64,000 bases of DNA from Deltaproteobacteria bacterium (GTDB taxonomy: Bacteria; Desulfobacterota; Desulfobulbia; Desulfobulbales; Desulfocapsaceae). The stretch is taken from positions 19,733 through 83,732 of the forward strand of contig PDQQ01000014.1 in NCBI GenBank assembly GCA_002747825.1, in the 5' to 3' direction. How positions within the stretch are numbered: position 1 is the stretch's first letter; each line of letters begins with the position of its first letter. A program made the translations under genes and the position numbers. The notes below the pieces were generated by a model, which was given only the letters and a program-made list of their open reading frames with translations, was not told where the DNA came from and did not search any database. Positions 8,253 to 17,159 of the stretch are shown here, piece by piece.

Positions 8253-10334
8253 CTAGGCGTTCTTTTTTTCTTCCTGGTAGGCCTTGACCAGCTCCTCACT
8301 GACACCCTTTGGAACCACCTTAAAGGTTGAAAATTCCATAGTAAACTCTGCCTTTCCCTGGGTCAGCGAGCGCAGCGTTGTTGAATAGCCAAACATCTCG
8401 GACAGGGGCACCTCCGCCTCAATCACAGAGTAACTTCCCTCCTCGGTTGTACCGATAATCATACCGCGACGCTGGTTGATAGAGCCCATAACGGCTCCCT
8501 GAAACTCTGATGGCCCTTCGACTGCGACCTTCATGATCGGTTCCATGATCACAGGCTTTGCCTTGAGATACCCTTCCCTGAAAGCACCAATAGAGGCCAG
8601 CTGAAAAGCCACGTCAGAGGAATCCACCGCGTGGAAGGCCCCGTCGTTAATAGTACAACGAACACCGGTGATCGGCGCCCCGCAGAGAGAGCCTTTTTCC
8701 ATGCTCTTCTGAAAACCCTTATCACACGAACCAATAAACTCGCGGGGGATGACACCGCCAACGATACTGTCAACAAACTCGTACTCTTCTTCGATGGGCT
8801 CCATAAAACCGGCCACACGGCCAAACTGTCCGGAGCCACCGGTCTGCTTTTTATGGGTATAGTTAAACTCGGCCCGCTGCGATATGGTCTCCCGATAGGC
8901 AACCTGGGGCGCCCCAACCTCGACAAGGGCGTTGTACTCTCTCTTCATCCGCTCGATATAGACCTCAAGATGCAATTCACCCATTCCCGAGATAATGGTC
9001 TCACCGGTTTCATGGTCAACAAAGGTCTTGAAGGTTGGATCTTCTTTTGTAAAGCGGTTCAAGGCCTTGGACATATTCACCTGTGCCTTGTTATCCGCCG
9101 GAATCACGGCAAGAGAGATGACCGGCTCCGGGACATGCATCGAGGTCATCGAACAGGACAGCTCCTCAGAGGTAAAGGTATCTCCGGAGGCACAATCAAT
9201 ACCAAAAAGAGCGACAATATCGCCCGACCCACAGGTCTCGATCTCTTCCATCTCGTTGGAATGCATACGACACAAACGGCCGATTTTGACCTTCTTGCCG
9301 GCACGACTGTTATAGACCGTATCACCTTTACTCAAGACACCCTGATAGGTACGCACATAGGTCAACTGGCCATAACGACCGTCTTCGAGTTTAAAGGCGA
9401 GCATAATCAGAGGGTCTTCGGGGTCGTTGCTTACCTCGAACTCCTCTTCCTCGTTTTTAAGATCCAGAGCCATATTGCTGATATCGGTCGGACAAGGCAG
9501 ATACTCGGTGACCGCATCGAGCAGCAACTGTATCCCTTTGTTCTTATAGGCTGATCCCATGAAGACCGGAGTAAATTCCAAAGACAAAGTGCCTTTACGT
9601 ACCGCATCATAGATGAGCTGAATATCAACCTCGCCCTCCTCGAGAAGGGCCTCCATCAACTCTTCTGAAAACATCGAGACTTCCTCGACCAACGCTTCAC
9701 GCCGCTCTTCGGCCTCTGCCTGCAGAGATTCGGGCACCTCTTCGATACGCAGCTCATCACCGTTGGGACCATCAAAATAGACCGCCTTCATCGTAATCAG
9801 ATCCACCAAACCTTGCAGATCATTTTCCAGGCCGATCGGTATCTGCATCATATGTGCATTCAGATCCAGCTTATCGCGGAGCTGCTGGGTCACCTTTTCC
9901 GGATTGGCCCCGGTACGGTCACATTTATTGACAAAGGCGATACGCGGCACGTTGTAGCGGGTCATCTGCCTGTTGACGGTAATAGACTGGGACTGTACAC
10001 CACCCACCGAACAGAGAACCAGAACCGCACCATCAAGCACCCTGAGGGCCCTTTCCACTTCAACGGTGAAATCAACGTGCCCGGGGGTATCGATGATATT
10101 GATTGAATGCTCCTTCCATGAGCAATAGGTCGCAGCGGACTGGATAGTAATACCACGCTCCTTTTCCAGCTCCATAGAGTCCATCTTGGCTCCGACCCCA
10201 TCCTTGCCGCGAACCTCGTGTATGGCGTGTATTCTCTTCGTGTAATACAGAATACGCTCGGTCAAGGTCGTCTTTCCCGAATCGATATGGGCACTGATAC
10301 CTATGTTTCTCACCTTTGATAAATCCTTTTTCAT
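8253..10334 (-). CDS. fusA: Elongation factor G, mitochondrial-type (spdEFG1-like)
   Basis: This 693-residue translational GTPase moves tRNAs and mRNA through the ribosome. G1 is AHIDSGKTT, where classic bacterial EF-G has AHIDAGKTT; G3 is DTPGH and G4 NKCD. '[32 protein letters not shown]', '[20 protein letters not shown]' and '[21 protein letters not shown]' match mitochondrial EF-G1 and its bacterial relatives (spdEFG1). Domain IV ('[14 protein letters not shown]') and domain V are present. I prefer ATG 10334, preceded by AGAGGA, over the GTG just before it. It is not next to rpsL, rpsG or tuf, consistent with a paralogue outside the str operon. Confidence 0.9.
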   Translation of the reverse strand: MKKDLSKVRNIGISAHIDSGKTTLTERILYYTKRIHAIHEVRGKDGVGAKMDSMELEKERGITIQSAATYCSWKEHSINIIDTPGHVDFTVEVERALRVLDGAVLVLCSVGGVQSQSITVNRQMTRYNVPRIAFVNKCDRTGANPEKVTQQLRDKLDLNAHMMQIPIGLENDLQGLVDLITMKAVYFDGPNGDELRIEEVPESLQAEAEERREALVEEVSMFSEELMEALLEEGEVDIQLIYDAVRKGTLSLEFTPVFMGSAYKNKGIQLLLDAVTEYLPCPTDISNMALDLKNEEEEFEVSNDPEDPLIMLAFKLEDGRYGQLTYVRTYQGVLSKGDTVYNSRAGKKVKIGRLCRMHSNEMEEIETCGSGDIVALFGIDCASGDTFTSEELSCSMTSMHVPEPVISLAVIPADNKAQVNMSKALNRFTKEDPTFKTFVDHETGETIISGMGELHLEVYIERMKREYNALVEVGAPQVAYRETISQRAEFNYTHKKQTGGSGQFGRVAGFMEPIEEEYEFVDSIVGGVIPREFIGSCDKGFQKSMEKGSLCGAPITGVRCTINDGAFHAVDSSDVAFQLASIGAFREGYLKAKPVIMEPIMKVAVEGPSEFQGAVMGSINQRRGMIIGTTEEGSYSVIEAEVPLSEMFGYSTTLRSLTQGKAEFTMEFSTFKVVPKGVSEELVKAYQEEKKNA

Positions 10335-10495
10335 CACCGCAGTCCTCTACAACATCGTCAATCGAAAGAAATCCGGACCAGCCGAAGCCGGCCCGGCAAT
10401 CATAAAAAATAAGGAGCCACAGCAATCTGCACCCCCTTGACAAGACAATCACATTGAATACCCAGAAGACAAACCGCAAAGATATGCCGCCTGGC

Positions 10496-10520
10496 AAAAA
10501 GGCCTCTTCGCAGGAAGCCT
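10496..10520 (-). terminator. Attenuator-like hairpin in the fusA leader
   Basis: On the minus strand AGGCTTC (10520-10514) pairs with GAGGCCT (10506-10500) around a 7-base loop, with one T.G wobble, and is followed directly by TTTT (10499-10496). It has the form of an intrinsic terminator. No minus-strand gene lies upstream, and the structure sits about 15 bases after the likely fusA transcription start, so an attenuator or leader structure is plausible. Confidence 0.45.
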
Positions 10521-10539
10521 AATATTTAGGTAATCTTTC

Positions 10540-10548
10540 ATTATAACA
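10540..10548 (-). promoter_or_regulatory. Extended -10 promoter upstream of fusA
   Basis: The minus strand reads TGTTATAAT, a perfect TGnTATAAT extended -10 element, about 205 bases upstream of the fusA start. No good -35 is present at normal spacing, as expected for extended -10 promoters. The 10338-10744 region otherwise contains no gene, only this promoter, the leader hairpin and the divergent promoter of the regulator gene. Confidence 0.55.
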
Positions 10549-10696
10549 CAACATGGGCTGTAATGCGAGACAATTTTCTATAAAAACCGCAGAAAAAACG
10601 CTGCAGAGGCCGGGCGGCGGTCTCGTATATTCGATCAAGCGTGGTACCCTTTCGCTTCTTTTTCGTCAAAGACTCAAATATCAGCGATAATTTTCA

Positions 10697-10725
10697 TTGA
10701 CATCGGCGGAGACTCATTTTATATA
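10697..10725 (+). promoter_or_regulatory. Sigma-70 promoter of the XRE-cupin regulator
   Basis: TTGACA (10697-10702), a 17-base spacer and TATATA (10720-10725) form a near-consensus sigma-70 promoter. The start site predicted about 7 bases later falls at or beside the AGGAGG ribosome site (10732-10737), so the mRNA leader would be extremely short. Confidence 0.65.
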
Positions 10726-10744
10726 TACTTCAGGAGGTTTAATA

Positions 10745-11329
10745 TTGATAAAGTCAAGGCTCAAATATACCTTTGGCGCCAAATTGCGAACGGTACGCGA
10801 ACGTAAAAGGCTGACCCTCAAAGAGGTTTCCCGGCAGGCTGGCGTCAGTGAGAGCCTTGTTTCGCAGATAGAAAGGAACAAGGTCTCTCCCTCGATCGAG
10901 ACCCTGTTGCAGATCGCCGATGTTCTTGATCTGGACTATGAATATCTGTTCAGTGACTACAGACAGAAACGCAAGATACATATAGTCCGCAGCGATGAAC
11001 GGCAGACGATTGTACGAAATCTGGTGACAATCGAACAGCTCTGCCAGCCGGGAGACGAACGGGGGGCACCGGCCATTGAAAGCTTTTTGCTGAAAATCGA
11101 CGAAGGCGGCGAGAAGGGAGATAAGGAATACGGTCATCCCGGCTGGGAATTCGGTCTCGTTCTCAAAGGCAAGGCCCAGCTGTTCTACGGCAAGCAGGTG
11201 TATGAGCTCAGCGAAGGGGACAGTGTCTCTTTTCCCTCAGACACTCCACATGTTTTCAAAAACAGTGGCTCCGGGAGCTTACAGGCAATCTGGGTTGTCT
11301 CCCCTCCCCGGCAGGTGTTTCAGGGCTGA
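10745..11329 (+). CDS. XRE-family transcriptional regulator with C-terminal cupin domain
   Basis: The 194-residue protein has an N-terminal helix-turn-helix ('FGAKLRTVRERKRLTLKEVSRQAGVSESLVSQIERNKVSPSIETLLQIADVL', about residues 8-60) and a C-terminal cupin ('GWEFGLVLKGKAQLFYGKQVYELSEGDSVSFPSDTPHVFKN'), the layout of SutR/PuuR-like regulators that sense small metabolites. I chose TTG 10745, which lies 7 bases after AGGAGG; an upstream TTG at 10697 in the same frame is part of the -35 box. leuC follows 164 bases downstream, so control of leuCD or of itself is plausible but not shown. Confidence 0.85.
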   Translation: MIKSRLKYTFGAKLRTVRERKRLTLKEVSRQAGVSESLVSQIERNKVSPSIETLLQIADVLDLDYEYLFSDYRQKRKIHIVRSDERQTIVRNLVTIEQLCQPGDERGAPAIESFLLKIDEGGEKGDKEYGHPGWEFGLVLKGKAQLFYGKQVYELSEGDSVSFPSDTPHVFKNSGSGSLQAIWVVSPPRQVFQG

Positions 11330-11493
11330 AGGAGAGGACCGCCTGATTTGTGCTCCAAACAAGGGGTGTCGAGTTTTTTGACGTTGAAAGAGATAACAGG
11401 CAACATCCTTACAATTGATAGAGAGCCAAAAAACCGGCGAAAAGACAAAGAACCTCGCCAGAAGAACAGGACAAAAAAGAGCCAGGAGGCAGC

Positions 11494-12786
11494 ATGGGAA
11501 AAACTATTGCGGAAAAAATCTTTGCTTCTCACAAGGTCAACAGCCCCTTTGCAGACATCCATGTCATTCGTCTTGACGCGGTGTTCTGCCACGAAATAAC
11601 CACCCCTATAGCCATTAACGATCTGGTTACACGGGGGATGGACCGGGTTTTTGATCCGTCAAAAATCAAGGCGGTGATCGACCACGTGACCCCGGCAAAG
11701 GATTCCAAGACCGCCGAGCAGGGCAAGATTCTGCGGGAGTGGGCCCTGCGTCATGGGATAATTGATTTTTTTGATATTGGCCAGAACGGGGTCTGCCATG
11801 CCCTCTTTCCGGAAAAAGGTTTTGTCAGACCGGGCTACACGGTTATTATGGGAGATTCACATACCTGTACCCACGGTGCCTTCGGGGCCTTTGCCGCGGG
11901 AGTCGGCACCACAGATCTTGAAGTGGGTATTCTCAAAGGGGTCTGCGCCTTCCACCACCCCGAGACCATGAAGGTGGAGATTTCGGGAAAGCTTCCCGAA
12001 GGGGTCTATGCAAAGGACGCGATTCTCACCGTTATTGGAACGATCGGCGTCAACGGTGCAACCAACCGGGTGATCGAATTCTGCGGTGAGGTGGTTGATG
12101 CGATGTCCATGGAATCGCGCATGACCCTCTGCAATATGGCCGTCGAAGCGGGCGGCACATCCGGGATCTGCGCGCCGGATATGACCACCGTTGACTATCT
12201 CTGGGAATTTATCAACGGGGAATTCAGCTCCAAAGAGGAGGCCCTGAAAAGCTACCGGCAATATACCGCCGATGCTGATGCAACATACATCGAGACAATC
12301 AAAATTGATGCCTCCCGGCTGGTACCTGTAACAACATACGGCTACAAGCCCGACCAGGTCAAGTCAATCCGTGAGATGGAGGGGGAAAAAATAGACCAGG
12401 TCTATATCGGCTCCTGCACCAATGGACGAATCGAGGATCTGCGCATTGCCGCCAAAGTCCTCGAAGGCAAATCCATACAGCCTGGAATCCGGGGTATTGT
12501 CTCCCCCGCCTCACCGAAAATCTACAGGCAGGCACTCGAAGAAGGCCTCATCAAGATCTTTATGGACGCTGGATTTTGCGTGACCAACCCCACCTGCGGG
12601 GCCTGCCTCGGAATGAGCAACGGTGTTCTTGCCGACGGTGAGATCTGCGCCGCAACGACCAACCGGAATTTTAATGGCAGGATGGGCAAGGGAGGGACTG
12701 TCCACCTTATGAGCCCGGCGTCCGCTGCAGCCACTGCAATACAAGGGTATATTACAAATTCCAATCTCTATGCAGGAGACCAATAA
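11494..12786 (+). CDS. leuC: 3-isopropylmalate dehydratase, large subunit
   Basis: LeuC carries the [4Fe-4S] cluster that isomerises 2- to 3-isopropylmalate in leucine synthesis. The 430-residue protein shows 'GDSHTCTHGAFGAFAAGVGTTDLE', 'YIGSCTNGRIEDLR' and 'NPTCGACLGMSNG', which supply the three cluster cysteines and substrate-binding residues. A GGAGG ribosome site precedes the ATG. The stop overlaps leuD by one base (TAATG). The ~430-residue length matches the HacA/LeuC2 group, so a homoaconitase-like or other dehydratase activity cannot be excluded from sequence alone. Confidence 0.9.
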   Translation: MGKTIAEKIFASHKVNSPFADIHVIRLDAVFCHEITTPIAINDLVTRGMDRVFDPSKIKAVIDHVTPAKDSKTAEQGKILREWALRHGIIDFFDIGQNGVCHALFPEKGFVRPGYTVIMGDSHTCTHGAFGAFAAGVGTTDLEVGILKGVCAFHHPETMKVEISGKLPEGVYAKDAILTVIGTIGVNGATNRVIEFCGEVVDAMSMESRMTLCNMAVEAGGTSGICAPDMTTVDYLWEFINGEFSSKEEALKSYRQYTADADATYIETIKIDASRLVPVTTYGYKPDQVKSIREMEGEKIDQVYIGSCTNGRIEDLRIAAKVLEGKSIQPGIRGIVSPASPKIYRQALEEGLIKIFMDAGFCVTNPTCGACLGMSNGVLADGEICAATTNRNFNGRMGKGGTVHLMSPASAAATAIQGYITNSNLYAGDQ

Positions 12787-13313
12787 TGAAAGACTTCAAC
12801 GGCAAGGTCCTTTTTCTTGACCGCTCGGATATCAACACCGATGAGATCATCCCGGCAAAATACCTGACAGAGATAACCAAGGAGGCCCTGCGCCCCTATC
12901 TGCTCGAAGACCTTGCCTTGCCCGGATTCAACCCGTCCCGGGATATCAGCGACTGCTCGGTGATCGTCACCCGTGCCAATTTTGGCTGCGGTTCATCCAG
13001 AGAGCATGCCCCCTGGGCCCTTGAGGTCAACGGTATCAACCTGGTGATTGCCGAGAGTTATGCCAGGATCTTCAAACAGAATATGTTTAACTGTGGCATG
13101 ATGGCCGTGGAGCTGGAAAAAGAGGATGTTGATTTCCTCTTTGCAACATTTGCCGGAGCAGAGACAAATCTCATCACCGACCTCGACAGCAAGACCCTGC
13201 ACTTCAGCTCTGCAGCAGGCGAAAAAACCATCGCATTTTCTATTTCAGAGTTTGAACAGGCCCTGATCGAGGCTGGCGGCTGGGTGGGCTATGCCGACCA
13301 AAATTACGAGTAG
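12786..13313 (+). CDS. leuD: 3-isopropylmalate dehydratase, small subunit
   Basis: This 175-residue swivel-domain subunit completes the active site of isopropylmalate isomerase. 'NTDEIIPAKYL', 'RANFGCGSSREHAPWAL' and 'ESYARIFKQNMFNCG' are hallmarks of the LeuD/aconitase swivel family. Its ATG overlaps the leuC stop, indicating translational coupling and equimolar production. leuA and leuB are not in the window. Confidence 0.92.
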   Translation: MKDFNGKVLFLDRSDINTDEIIPAKYLTEITKEALRPYLLEDLALPGFNPSRDISDCSVIVTRANFGCGSSREHAPWALEVNGINLVIAESYARIFKQNMFNCGMMAVELEKEDVDFLFATFAGAETNLITDLDSKTLHFSSAAGEKTIAFSISEFEQALIEAGGWVGYADQNYE

Positions 13314-13428
13314 AGATTCCTGCTGAGCACATCGAGCAGTATTTACCTTCCTGAAAAGATCCTATTTGTACGAAGGGAAATCTTAAAAGGCTGGCCCGAG
13401 ATCGACTTTTATTCCCTTTACTACAGAT

Positions 13429-13469
13429 TTATCCGAAGGGGACGGGAAACGCCCTCTCCTCCCGGATAA
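13429..13469. terminator. Inverted repeat between convergent leuD and HD-GYP gene
   Basis: TTATCCG (13429-13435) is complementary to CGGATAA (13463-13469), and the interior (GGGGA/TCTCC and GGG/CCC with one wobble) can extend the stem. It lies between the convergent ends of leuD and the HD-GYP gene, the usual place for a bidirectional terminator, but no T-tract follows on either side, so efficiency is uncertain. Confidence 0.45.
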
Positions 13470-13504
13470 GCCAGAAAGAGCTCCAACTCCGCAATATATG
13501 CAGA

Positions 13505-15220
13505 TCAGATATTCACGACTCTCTCTGCAAAGGTCTGTCCATCGCTCGCTACCGTGTATTTTTCGTACACTCTCACGAATGCGTCTTGCCTGCGCAAGAG
13601 CCCTGAGACAACAACCGGGTCAAAATGGACGCCGCTGAGGCTATTGATATAGGCAATAGCCTCACTATGCGAACATAAACCTTTCAGGGTGTAAAAACCC
13701 GTGACAAGCTCTTCATAGGCGTTGGCAACGGAGACGATCCTTGCGGCAAGAGGAATCTCCTCTCCTGAGAGTCCGTGAGGATAGCCGCTGCCGTCCCAGA
13801 GTTCATGGTGAAAGTAGGCTATATGCTTTGCCATTGTTAAAAACCCGCTGTCCGGGCTTTCCCGCTCCATATCCTTGATAACATCCCCACCAATTATCGT
13901 ATGCTGTTTGAGCAGATCATCTTCTGTTGCTCCCGACGCCTCTGCCTCCAGTATATACTGATCCGGAAGAGCGACCTTACCAATATCGTGGAGAATAGAG
14001 GCATTATAGATATCTTCGATAAAGGTGGCTGTAATAAGACTGTTCACAGATGGAGAGCCGGCAATGTCTTCAGCAAGAATCTTACAGTATTCCCTGAGCC
14101 TTCGCAGATGATTCTGAGAAGCCGCAACCTTGAACTCAGACAGCCTTGTCAAGGCCATAATGGCAGCGTTCTCTGTCTTTTTTCGTATCTTGAGGGCCTC
14201 GATAATTTCAGCCTTTATCTTTTCCCGTGGAAGAATATCCCGTATTGTCAACAGCAGCCTTTTCTCTGCCGGCCGGTCTCCGATAACAGTCACGTTGACA
14301 TCTGCCTCCATCGTAAAACCATTTGCCGCCATAAGTAACACACGAATATCGTGGAGAGTTATATCACTTTCCAGGGCATCAAGAAACAGGGGCACAAGCT
14401 TCTGTCTGGTACCCGAAACAAGCAGCTGCCAAAAGGCTCCTGGCTCTTGAGGATTTGGCAGATCAAAATGATTGCGAAAAGCTTTGTTTGCCTGGACAAT
14501 AGACCCATTTCTGGCGACCACGATAACATCATCAGCGATACTGTTGAAAAGTTGGCGGTACCTTTTCTCAATCGAGAGTTGTTTGTTGTAGTGCCTGCCG
14601 ACCTCTGATTCAAGTTTTGCTGCCTGTATTGTCAGCTCTGAGCTTATTGTCTCTTCCTCTTCACGCAGCGCAAGATCACGCTTTCTGAACCGGATATCAA
14701 ACCAGCAATTACAGATAGCAATACCTGTAAAACAGGTAAAAGCAAAAAGATTAGGGTAATAATTCGGGCATTGAAAACCATCGGGTCTCTTAAGAAAATG
14801 CACCAGAATAAAGGAGAGAAAGGGAAGACCTATTGCAGCCAGGGCCTCCCCGAGATGAATCGGAATGCACACCACATACAGAACCATAAGTGTCACCAAA
14901 CTGACAAAATAGACTTTGCTTCCGGTGGAAGAAACGAGAAAAGGCAGAACAAGCCCCGCATTCATAACAAAAAAGCCAATCAAGCCAATGATCTTCGAAT
15001 ACCGGTGTCTTTGGTCAAAGGAGTTTACAACGAATAACAGTGCACAAACAAAGGCTGCGCCAAGTCTGCAGGTGGAAAAACAGGAGATACTCTGTGCCTG
15101 GAGAGGGCGATCAAACACAGAGAAAAACAACATCAAAAGGACACCACAAAAAAGGACCAGACTCACTCGATGGTGATAGATCTCTCTCTGCTCTTCCCTG
15201 TAGCTCTCTTTTACGACCAT
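13505..15220 (-). CDS. Membrane PAS/HD-GYP signalling protein with altered metal site
   Basis: This 571-residue protein has about six N-terminal membrane segments (residues ~20-170), a short coiled coil, a PAS domain ('YRQLFNSIADDVIVVARNGSIVQANKAF', ~220-330) and a C-terminal HD-GYP domain. The latter keeps 'ILHDIGKVALPD', 'KQHTIIGG', 'FHHELWDGSGYPHGLSGEEIP', but the usual ADxxDA motif is ANAYEE ('VSVANAYEELVT'), replacing a metal-ligand Asp with Asn. Active HD-GYP proteins hydrolyse cyclic-di-GMP; this one may be inactive or purely regulatory. It follows its paralogue by 9 bases in the same operon and likely arose by duplication. Confidence 0.85.
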   Translation of the reverse strand: MVVKESYREEQREIYHHRVSLVLFCGVLLMLFFSVFDRPLQAQSISCFSTCRLGAAFVCALLFVVNSFDQRHRYSKIIGLIGFFVMNAGLVLPFLVSSTGSKVYFVSLVTLMVLYVVCIPIHLGEALAAIGLPFLSFILVHFLKRPDGFQCPNYYPNLFAFTCFTGIAICNCWFDIRFRKRDLALREEEETISSELTIQAAKLESEVGRHYNKQLSIEKRYRQLFNSIADDVIVVARNGSIVQANKAFRNHFDLPNPQEPGAFWQLLVSGTRQKLVPLFLDALESDITLHDIRVLLMAANGFTMEADVNVTVIGDRPAEKRLLLTIRDILPREKIKAEIIEALKIRKKTENAAIMALTRLSEFKVAASQNHLRRLREYCKILAEDIAGSPSVNSLITATFIEDIYNASILHDIGKVALPDQYILEAEASGATEDDLLKQHTIIGGDVIKDMERESPDSGFLTMAKHIAYFHHELWDGSGYPHGLSGEEIPLAARIVSVANAYEELVTGFYTLKGLCSHSEAIAYINSLSGVHFDPVVVSGLLRRQDAFVRVYEKYTVASDGQTFAERVVNI

Positions 15221-15229
15221 ATGCCTCTT

Positions 15230-16939
15230 CTACTCCTCAAGCAACTGTTGTAACCGACTTTCTTTGAACAGAGACTCCAGAGCGAGAAAAGCATCGACAA
15301 CGCCTGGATCAAAGTGTTTTTCCCGGCCTTTACAGATAAGGGTTTTTACGAGATCATGGCTGTAAGCTGCTTTGTACACCCTGGTGGATGTAAGTGCATC
15401 ATAAACATCGGCTAGAGCAACAATACGGGCGGCAAGCGGAATCTCTTGTCCAGCCAGCCCCATGGGGTACCCCTGCCCATCCCAACGCTCATGATGGTGC
15501 ATTGCAATATCTCGGGCCAAAGAGAAGAAGGATGACTGCCAATCATCACCATCAATGGCAGCACTCTCAAGAATAGCGGCGCCATACTGACAATGTCTTT
15601 TTATGATATCGTGCTCGTGACTCTCGAGCTGCCCCGGTTTGAGTAAAATATTATCAGGAATTGCCACCTTGCCGATATCATGCAGAATTGAAGCATCTCT
15701 CATCTGTTCAACAAAGAACTCAGTAATAACGTCTGTATAAGCAGGTTGGGTGGAGAGATACCGTACCAGCAAATCGGTATAACGACGTATTCGCTGCAGA
15801 TGCGCTCCAGTGTCACCATCCCTGCATTCAGCAAGCTTTGCCAGACCAAATATAGCAGCCTGTCGAGCACCACCAACCAGACGCTGCGACTCCAGCAACT
15901 GCTGTTCAATTATCTTTACAGGCGTAATATCACGAATAACAAACTGATAAAAGACCTCATCAAGATCAACACGCCCTCCAGATACTTCCACATGAACGAT
16001 ACTACCATCGGCTTTTAGCAAACGAATACGCCGTCCATAGACAAAGTCACCAGAAGAGAGTTGCCTGACAAGATTGTCAAAACGCACGCTGTGTATCTCT
16101 TTTCTCTCCTCTTCGAGTATATCAAGAAAAGGCCTTCCCTCCAGCTCACGAGGGGATCTTCCCAGCAGTGTAAGGCACTGGGGACTGACGTTTCGTATCA
16201 CCCCATTTCTATCAATCAGCACCAGTATATCTGCTATCGCGTTATACAGTTCAGCAAACTGGATATTTTTCTTCTCCAGCTGCTCGAGCCTTCTATTGGT
16301 TAATTTTTGCAGACCCTCGGTAAAACGAGCCAATTCCTGCCGGGTATCAGACTGACGATTGACCGTTTTCGCTCTCTCCAGAAAACCTGCCATCTCGTTG
16401 TGGCTCTGCAGGGCACATATTCCGATAAACGATAAAAAGAAGAAACTGTTGTTGCACATTGAGGCGAGGGTGTCACTCTCCAGGCTGTCGGTTCCGTAGA
16501 AGAGGGTTAAGAAATAAATCAAATATGTGGAAAAACCCAAAAACACCGCCTGCGTTGCCGTTATTGGTAAAAAAGCCATGCCTCCTACCATCATAAGCAG
16601 AATGCCAATATAGTAATCCGACTGGAAGGCTCCCTGCAAAAGCGCCATCAGAGAAAGCGCAAAAACCCCTACAAACCAAGAAATATAAAAGAGAAGAAAA
16701 GAGTATTTTTGATATCTCTTCTCGTTCAGTAAAGAGAGACAAAACAGGGATACAAGGGCGACAACCAGCCTGCAAAGAAGAAAAAGGTCCTGATGTTCAT
16801 TGCCTACCCAGATATCGTAAAAATAAAAGAGGGGGAATAAGATCGTGCCATACCACAGACAGATACGAGCCCGAGTGACAAACAGCTGGCGTGCTTCCTC
16901 TACGGGCCGAGTTAAAGCCGACATACATTGCAATGGCAT
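15230..16939 (-). CDS. Membrane PAS/HD-GYP cyclic-di-GMP phosphodiesterase
   Basis: This 569-residue protein has an N-terminal membrane region of about six helices (~25-175), a linker coiled coil, a PAS domain ('LYNAIADILVLIDRNGVIRNVSPQCLTLLGRSPRELEG', ~230-350) and a complete HD-GYP domain: 'ILHDIGKVAIPDNILLKPG', 'IIKRHCQYGAAIL', 'MHHERWDGQGYPMGLAGQEIP', 'ALADVYDALTSTRVYK'. The metal ligands and the GYP motif are intact, so hydrolysis of cyclic-di-GMP is expected. The ATG follows GGGAGGG. It is first in a two-gene operon with a paralogue of the same architecture. Confidence 0.88.
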   Translation of the reverse strand: MPLQCMSALTRPVEEARQLFVTRARICLWYGTILFPLFYFYDIWVGNEHQDLFLLCRLVVALVSLFCLSLLNEKRYQKYSFLLFYISWFVGVFALSLMALLQGAFQSDYYIGILLMMVGGMAFLPITATQAVFLGFSTYLIYFLTLFYGTDSLESDTLASMCNNSFFFLSFIGICALQSHNEMAGFLERAKTVNRQSDTRQELARFTEGLQKLTNRRLEQLEKKNIQFAELYNAIADILVLIDRNGVIRNVSPQCLTLLGRSPRELEGRPFLDILEEERKEIHSVRFDNLVRQLSSGDFVYGRRIRLLKADGSIVHVEVSGGRVDLDEVFYQFVIRDITPVKIIEQQLLESQRLVGGARQAAIFGLAKLAECRDGDTGAHLQRIRRYTDLLVRYLSTQPAYTDVITEFFVEQMRDASILHDIGKVAIPDNILLKPGQLESHEHDIIKRHCQYGAAILESAAIDGDDWQSSFFSLARDIAMHHHERWDGQGYPMGLAGQEIPLAARIVALADVYDALTSTRVYKAAYSHDLVKTLICKGREKHFDPGVVDAFLALESLFKESRLQQLLEE

Positions 16940-17159
16940 ACAACCCTCCCGTACATTACTGTCAATTCCTCACCAGGAAAAAAGGCAGCGTAAAGCAAAA
17001 CAATCAACCTGCTCAAGATCGATAAGAAAACTATCAGACGTGCATCCATCGGTTCCAGAACACCAAAAATGCTCTCTAAAATCCGGATTACACGCCCTGT
17101 GAAAACGAAGAAATGGCTGCTATTGCCAAAAGCTCCCAGAAAAGGGATATCAGCAAGAA

